IMG/VR virus record: IMGVR_UViG_3300017726_000021
Coordinates: 1-37,054 of that record
Length of the DNA: 37,054 bases
Reading direction: 5' to 3' (one strand)
From: a virus
The notes under the pieces: generated by a model
What the model saw: the letters and a program-made list of their open reading frames with translations, nothing else
Databases searched by the model: none
What the model was told of the DNA's origin: nothing
Made by a program: the position numbers and the translations under genes
Shown here: positions 33,458 to 37,054 of the stretch, in pieces
Position numbering within the stretch: position 1 is the stretch's first letter
How the letters are laid out: the number at the start of each line of letters is the position of its first letter

Positions 33458-34251
33458 TGTTACAGTATTTCTATAACGGCACTATTCGGCGTACAGTCAT
33501 TGCGTTCGGTACTATTTTTAATAATATCGAATTGCGTGACTTAGACGAAGCTGGCAACGAAGTGATTCGCGAAAAGGTTCCTCTAGCATATGGTCCTAGA
33601 GATAAATTTGTCGTGAGATTGGAAGATCTACCTAATGTAGACAAACAGTCTCAGGTGACTCTTCCGAGATTATATTTTGAGATGACTAGTTATACGTACG
33701 ATGGTACGAGAAAGACTAGTCCTATTCAAATATACAAGAATACGGATGACGCAACTGGCGGTGTCAGAAAGCAATATATGCCTGTTCCTTATAACATAGG
33801 ATTTGAATTAGGTATTCTTGCTAAGTCTCAAGATGATGGTTTGAGTATCCTGGAACAAATTCTTCCATATTTCCAACCAGCTTTTAATATCCCTATCAAG
33901 ATGATTCCTGATATGGATGAAGTTAGAGACGTTCCTGTTGTTCTTAACAATGTTGATTACACCGATCAATATGATGGAGACTTTAAGCAACGTCGTTACC
34001 TAGAATACAGATTAAGTTTTACAGTAAAAACATATCTCTACGGTCCTCTTACCAACATCAGTGTTATTAAGAAATCTATTATGGAGATTGGTAATATGTC
34101 TGACTCGAATAGAAGAAAAGATATTCGTCTTACATATACACCTAAGGCACTGGAAGATAAAGATGGCGATGGTGTGATTACATCAGCTGATGATGCTTTA
34201 GTAGCACCAGATGACAACTTTGGTTTTAATGAAGGTTTTGAATTCTTATGA
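33457..34251 (+). CDS. gp15: Tail sheath stabiliser / tail completion protein gp15
   Basis: 264 residues. The opening MLQYFYNGTIRRTVIAFGTI and the later ILEQILPYFQPAFN are near-identical in pattern to T4 gp15 (MFGYFYNSSFRRYATLMGDL and IVEQILPYFQPHFN). gp15 caps the tail tube and sheath and contacts gp13/gp14. The core matches to about residue 210. The remaining C-terminal tail is an extension with a Ca-binding-like loop: D234, D236, D238, G239, I241, D245, matching the dockerin/EF-hand pattern DxDxDGxIxxxD. The stop overlaps gene 16 by four bases (ATGA). Confidence 0.92.
   Translation: MLQYFYNGTIRRTVIAFGTIFNNIELRDLDEAGNEVIREKVPLAYGPRDKFVVRLEDLPNVDKQSQVTLPRLYFEMTSYTYDGTRKTSPIQIYKNTDDATGGVRKQYMPVPYNIGFELGILAKSQDDGLSILEQILPYFQPAFNIPIKMIPDMDEVRDVPVVLNNVDYTDQYDGDFKQRRYLEYRLSFTVKTYLYGPLTNISVIKKSIMEIGNMSDSNRRKDIRLTYTPKALEDKDGDGVITSADDALVAPDDNFGFNEGFEFL
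34156..34191 (+). other. Dockerin/EF-hand-like loop in gp15
   Basis: Codons for residues 234-245 (DKDGDGVITSAD), followed by DALVAPDDN. Positions 1, 3, 5 and 12 are Asp, 6 is Gly and 8 is Ile, as in dockerin-type calcium loops. Only one loop is present. Confidence 0.6.
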
Positions 34252-34685
34252 GCAAACTAGACGAAAATATGCAAGACGTTTTTAATCTTCCTGACGAGGA
34301 AGTCGAAGTGGTACAGTCTACAGTTGTTCCAGAAGAAAAGAAAGTCAGAGAAGAAGATGTCACGAAGGACTATGAATATACTCGTGGTCAACTTTACAAC
34401 CTAATAGAAAAAGGTCAAGAAGCTTTGAACGGTATTCTTGACGTTGCTGCATCGTCTGATCATCCCAGAGCATACGAAGTTGCAGCTTTGATGATTAAAA
34501 ATTTAGGAGATACAACTGATAAGTTGATGAAACTCCAGAAGGATACTAAAGAAGTAAAAGAAGGAAAAGACGCAAAGGGTCCGTCAACAGTAAACAATAC
34601 TATGTTTGTTGGTAGTACTGCCGATCTTGCGAAGATGCTGAAACGTGCAGAACTAGAAGGAAATGAGGAGCAAATAGATAAATAG
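34248..34685 (+). CDS. gp16: Terminase small subunit gp16
   Basis: 145 residues, against 164 in T4. The alignment is clear in the core: KDYEYTRGQLYNLIEKG, SSDHPRAYEVAALMIKNLGD and TDKLMKLQKDTKEV. These correspond to T4 DDYGVVRRNMHFQQQ, NADSPRHMEVFATLMGQM and NREILKLHKDMKDI. Near the end, NNTMFVGSTADL corresponds to T4 NATVFMGSPTEL. gp16 forms oligomeric rings that present concatemeric DNA to the large terminase gp17. Its ATG overlaps the gp15 stop. Unlike T4, no gene 17 follows directly; four membrane-type genes intervene. Confidence 0.88.
   Translation: MSKLDENMQDVFNLPDEEVEVVQSTVVPEEKKVREEDVTKDYEYTRGQLYNLIEKGQEALNGILDVAASSDHPRAYEVAALMIKNLGDTTDKLMKLQKDTKEVKEGKDAKGPSTVNNTMFVGSTADLAKMLKRAELEGNEEQIDK
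34677..34684 (+). promoter_or_regulatory. Late-promoter-like GATAAATA overlapping the gene 16 stop
   Basis: One mismatch to TATAAATA. It overlaps the final codons and the TAG at 34683-34685. It lies 21 bases before the ATG at 34706 and may start a separate transcript for the following four genes. Confidence 0.55.
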
Positions 34686-34705
34686 AAGAGCCTTGATTGT
34701 ATTCG

Positions 34706-35125
34706 ATGCCTGACGAAGTTAAAAAAGAAGACCCTAAAAAGAAAGGTCTTCTCGGTAAAATTAAAGAGGCAGCAGATGACAAAGAAGAACAGCTTGCTAT
34801 TCTGTCTACTTTTGTTAGGCTCGGCATTCTTGTGTGGAGCGGGGGAATTCTCACGCTTGCATACATCAAACTTCCACCTGCACTGGGTATCCCAGAGCAG
34901 AAACTAGATCCGACTTTTATTGCCAGCGTCTTCACTGGAGTTTTAGCTACTTTTGGTGTCCAGGCAGCGAAGAAAGCAGGAGAAGGTGGTGGTAGTAATG
35001 GTGGTATCACAAAAGACCAGATGGAAAGATTGATTGAGAAAGCAGCACAAACTGCACCTTCGCAGACTATTCGTCTTGAGCAGGGACCAATCAAAATTTC
35101 TACAGATGAAACCTACAAAATGTAA
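34706..35125 (+). CDS. Putative two-helix membrane protein, unknown function
   Basis: About 139 residues from the ATG at 34706, beginning MPDEVKKEDPKKKGLLGKI. A TTG at 34697 would add three residues; an AGAAGAG ribosome site lies closer to the TTG, so the start is not settled. The N-terminus is basic and charged. Two hydrophobic stretches follow: about 25 residues around FVRLGILVWSGGILTLAYI, and FIASVFTGVLATFGVQAA. They are followed by a Gly/Ser linker (GEGGGSNGG) and a soluble helical tail. Two membrane helices and a short length are compatible with a holin, but nothing proves this. Confidence 0.7.
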   Translation: MPDEVKKEDPKKKGLLGKIKEAADDKEEQLAILSTFVRLGILVWSGGILTLAYIKLPPALGIPEQKLDPTFIASVFTGVLATFGVQAAKKAGEGGGSNGGITKDQMERLIEKAAQTAPSQTIRLEQGPIKISTDETYKM

Positions 35126-35127
35126 CG

Positions 35128-35361
35128 ATGCAAAAAATTATTAACGTACTTTCAATTCTTTCATTTGCCGTATCTGGTGCCATCGTTGGTGGCGGTGCAT
35201 ATGTATATGCAAATAAAGATGCAATGATCGAAAACGCAAAAGATCAAATCGCAGCTGCAGCTGCAGAAGCAATTACAGGAGCACTTCCTGGAATGATGGA
35301 TGCTGCTATGCCTGAGATGCCAGAACTACCAACTTCAACAGGACCCGCTTTGCCTTTCTAG
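35128..35361 (+). CDS. Small single-pass membrane protein, unknown function
   Basis: 77 residues, starting two bases after the previous stop. One hydrophobic segment lies near the N-terminus (VLSILSFAVSGAIVGGGAYVY). It is followed by an Ala-rich amphipathic helix (DQIAAAAAEAITGALPGMM) and a Pro/Met tail (PEMPELPTSTGPALPF). There is no lipobox and no clear signal-peptidase site. It could be membrane-anchored during infection or a virion membrane-active peptide. It is not recognised. Confidence 0.7.
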   Translation: MQKIINVLSILSFAVSGAIVGGGAYVYANKDAMIENAKDQIAAAAAEAITGALPGMMDAAMPEMPELPTSTGPALPF

Positions 35362-35363
35362 AT

Positions 35364-35966
35364 ATGTCTGACCTCAACTCAACCGACCAAGCACCACGCA
35401 AGTCACCTATTAAAGGTATTGCATTGACCTTGGGTGGACTCTTTGCACTAGCGCACGTTGGATTGTTGGGGTATGTCATTCATAGACCAGAGCATCCTCA
35501 AGTCCCTACCATCAATATCCCACGCGGCACACCGTATTCTTCTTACAAAATTCAAGCAGGTAAGGAAGGTTACAGTATCGAATACAAAGCAAACGATCCT
35601 GCTATCCTTGAGTCACAGAAATCCTTAGACCTTACTAAAAGTAAAAGTGGTTTCTTTGGTGGTAAGACATTTGAAGACCGCACCGAGTTTCGTAGTGATC
35701 AATACACTATGGATGGGACTAGAAATATTGGGGGTGTTGACAGCGAGGGAAAGTCTGCGAAAGACGTACAGTGTTTAATAGCGGACGCTGGCGCACGCTC
35801 ACAAGGTGCAATGGCAGGTAGTGCTCTAGCTGCTGGTGTTGCTGCTCCTGCCCTTGCTAGCGTCCCCTACGTGGGTTGGTTGGCAGGTGGATGGGCATTG
35901 CTCTTAGGACAGAAAGTAGGATCGAGTCTCGGTTCTACAGTTGGTAGTGTATTTGATGATTGCTGA
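35364..35966 (+). CDS. Membrane-associated protein with glycine-zipper C-terminus, unknown function
   Basis: 200 residues, two bases after the previous stop. An N-terminal hydrophobic helix (GIALTLGGLFALAHVGLLGYVI) follows a short polar leader. A soluble middle region carries KIQAGKEGYSIEYKANDP and SKSGFFGGKTFEDRTEF. The last about 60 residues are Ala/Gly-rich (AMAGSALAAGVAAPALA, GWLAGGWALLLGQKVG), ending SVFDDC. This topology suggests two membrane-interacting segments. Two Cys (about residue 137 and the last residue) could pair. The stop overlaps the next start (TGATG). Confidence 0.7.
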   Translation: MSDLNSTDQAPRKSPIKGIALTLGGLFALAHVGLLGYVIHRPEHPQVPTINIPRGTPYSSYKIQAGKEGYSIEYKANDPAILESQKSLDLTKSKSGFFGGKTFEDRTEFRSDQYTMDGTRNIGGVDSEGKSAKDVQCLIADAGARSQGAMAGSALAAGVAAPALASVPYVGWLAGGWALLLGQKVGSSLGSTVGSVFDDC

Positions 35967-36772
35967 TGGACATCATTATTAATGAGATAAACACTGATAG
36001 TATCTCAATTGATGATATTAATTTCAAACCAATTACCAACAGGTTGCCATCAGTACCTCAAGTATATCAAACACAACCTGTAGTTGTAAATATTGGCGTC
36101 CCTGTCATTAATATGCCTGGATGTGTAGAAGCTCACGAGCAGAATAAAAAAGATAACTTTGCAATTAATGTAGAAGATCCTAAAGGCGTAAAGGTATTTT
36201 GTGATGCTGGAACTCCATCGTACAATCCGATGGACTACGATAAAAAAAATCTCGATTTTAGTAGTGAAGCTCCTGTACCTGCATACAAAGGATCAGAAAC
36301 TAATCCACCTACAGACACAAAAGCACCAGGTACTCCACCACCACCTACTCCACCACCACCAAACATTCAGTGTCCTACTCAAGAACAGTTATCTAAAGAA
36401 CCCGTGGGGTTCCTGTTCGATAGTGGACGCAAAGAAGTATTAGGATACAAGTTGGTTGGAGACCAATGTATCCGAGAGGTAGGTGATGTACCTATAGTTA
36501 CACAAGTATTAAATGGATTACCCCCAACTGGTGTTGTGATCACCACTGGGGGTATTGCTGTAGTTGCTACTACATCAGCACTGCTTGCTAAACCATTTGC
36601 TGACATTCTTCTGAAGGTAATCAAACCTACAGTGAAGAAAGTTATTAAAAAGATTGCTGCTATCCGTGGTAAGAAAGTTAAGGTCTTGTCTCTAAGGGAG
36701 CGCCAAGTAGAGCAGCGTCATCGGAATGAGGCGATACGGGTATTGAAGTCGGCACTGAAACCGAAGGGATAG
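35966..36772 (+). CDS. Proline-rich protein with C-terminal hydrophobic and basic segments, unknown function
   Basis: 268 residues from the ATG at 35966, chosen because it overlaps the preceding TGA (TGATG); the upstream TTG at 35960 is less likely. Four Cys occur (MPGCVE, VFCDAG, IQCPTQ and DQCIRE). A Pro tract (TPPPPTPPPP) separates the N-terminal part from a domain with GFLFDSGRKEVLGYKLVGDQC. A hydrophobic segment (VVITTGGIAVVATTSALLA) then leads to a strongly basic tail (KPTVKKVIKKIAAIRGKKVK). The tail could bind nucleic acid or lipid. It overlaps the minus-strand gene by 95 bases at its 3' end. Confidence 0.75.
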   Translation: MDIIINEINTDSISIDDINFKPITNRLPSVPQVYQTQPVVVNIGVPVINMPGCVEAHEQNKKDNFAINVEDPKGVKVFCDAGTPSYNPMDYDKKNLDFSSEAPVPAYKGSETNPPTDTKAPGTPPPPTPPPPNIQCPTQEQLSKEPVGFLFDSGRKEVLGYKLVGDQCIREVGDVPIVTQVLNGLPPTGVVITTGGIAVVATTSALLAKPFADILLKVIKPTVKKVIKKIAAIRGKKVKVLSLRERQVEQRHRNEAIRVLKSALKPKG

Positions 36773-37054
36773 AGTGACGATGTTGCTTGACAGTAGTTAC
36801 ATTTTGCACCACAACGTCAGCACATATTTTATAGTAAGGACTTCTGGGGTGGAAACTGATTCCTTCTTTCATTAAATTTCCACAATTCTTCAAACGAGCA
36901 ATCTCAAAGTCCAATCTTTTATTGGCAGTCAGTTGTTTCATCATCTCGATATTAGAAGATGCTGCTTCTTTACAAAGATCTTGTAACTTTTTATCTGTAG
37001 GTGTGCTCCACGTCATAGAGAATCCTACACCTAGACTATAGTTATCCTTCTGTC
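36678..37054 (-). CDS. C-terminal part of a minus-strand protein (5' end outside the window)
   Basis: The frame is open to the right edge of the window (the visible part starts QKDNYSLGVGFSMTWS), so the ATG at 37016 is probably internal. About 124 residues are visible. They include LGVGFSMTWSTPTDKKLQDL, CKEAASSNIEMMKQLTANKR, ARLKNCGNLMKEGISFHP and YYKICADVVV. The Cys pattern and CADVVV look like a genuine folded protein. The LGVGFSMTW segment is like the last strand of a beta barrel. It is convergent with, and overlaps, the preceding plus-strand gene. Function is unknown. Confidence 0.6.
   Translation of the reverse strand, partial: QKDNYSLGVGFSMTWSTPTDKKLQDLCKEAASSNIEMMKQLTANKRLDFEIARLKNCGNLMKEGISFHPRSPYYKICADVVVQNVTTVKQHRHSIPSVSVPTSIPVSPHSDDAALLGAPLETRP

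Noticed and set aside
34706-35125. Firm call of a holin
   Set aside because: Two hydrophobic helices alone are not enough; no family motif or adjacent endolysin is visible.
35960-35965. TTG start for the Pro-rich gene
   Set aside because: The ATG at 35966 overlaps the upstream TGA in the usual coupled arrangement; the TTG lacks support.

Overview
The window looks like the late structural region of a T4-like myovirus. It is most probably a marine cyanophage (Synechococcus or Prochlorococcus myovirus), although a pelagiphage relative is not excluded. The basis is T4 gene order (7, 8, a species-specific block, 13, 14, 15, 16) with motif-level matches to T4 gp7, gp8, gp13, gp14, gp15 and gp16. 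The genes are packed tightly with TAATG, ATGA or TGATG overlaps, and T4-type late promoters (TATAAATA, or the cyanophage-like CTAAATA/GATAAATA) sit in front of the transcription units. There are no tRNA, rRNA, CRISPR, integrase, IS or metabolic genes. The host assignment is an inference from gene style and moderate G+C.

Layout. (1) 1-10326: baseplate wedge. A giant gp7-like protein enters from the left edge already in frame (at least 2815 residues seen, against about 1030 in T4) and is followed by an enlarged gp8. (2) 10345-18842: a 2749-residue DUF4815-type structural protein and a small coiled-coil protein. (3) 18870-25990: a fibre and decoration block of eight genes. These are modular fibre-like proteins, two small beta-rich proteins, a heptad-like repeat protein, a Gly-rich adhesin-like protein and a 75-residue protein. 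This block occupies the place of T4 genes 9-12 and wac, and no T4-like short tail fibre or whisker was recognised. (4) 26024-31402: a 1792-residue structural protein with a conserved phage signature, a cupredoxin-like fold lacking the usual metal ligands and an extraordinary Trp/Tyr-rich stretch. A strong UUCG-loop terminator follows. (5) 31492-34685: a small coiled-coil protein, then neck and tail-completion genes 13, 14 and 15 and terminase small subunit 16. (6) 34706-36772: four consecutive unrecognised genes, each encoding a hydrophobic or membrane segment, lying where T4 has gene 17. (7) A minus-strand gene enters from the right edge and overlaps the last plus-strand gene tail to tail.

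How it works together. The wedge and large structural proteins build the baseplate, and the fibre block supplies host recognition. The neck proteins close the head and the tail, and gp16 recruits DNA for packaging. The main evolutionary theme is module sharing: the same small beta modules recur in gp7, gp8, the DUF4815 protein, gp14 and the fibres. No non-coding stretch exceeds about 90 bases.
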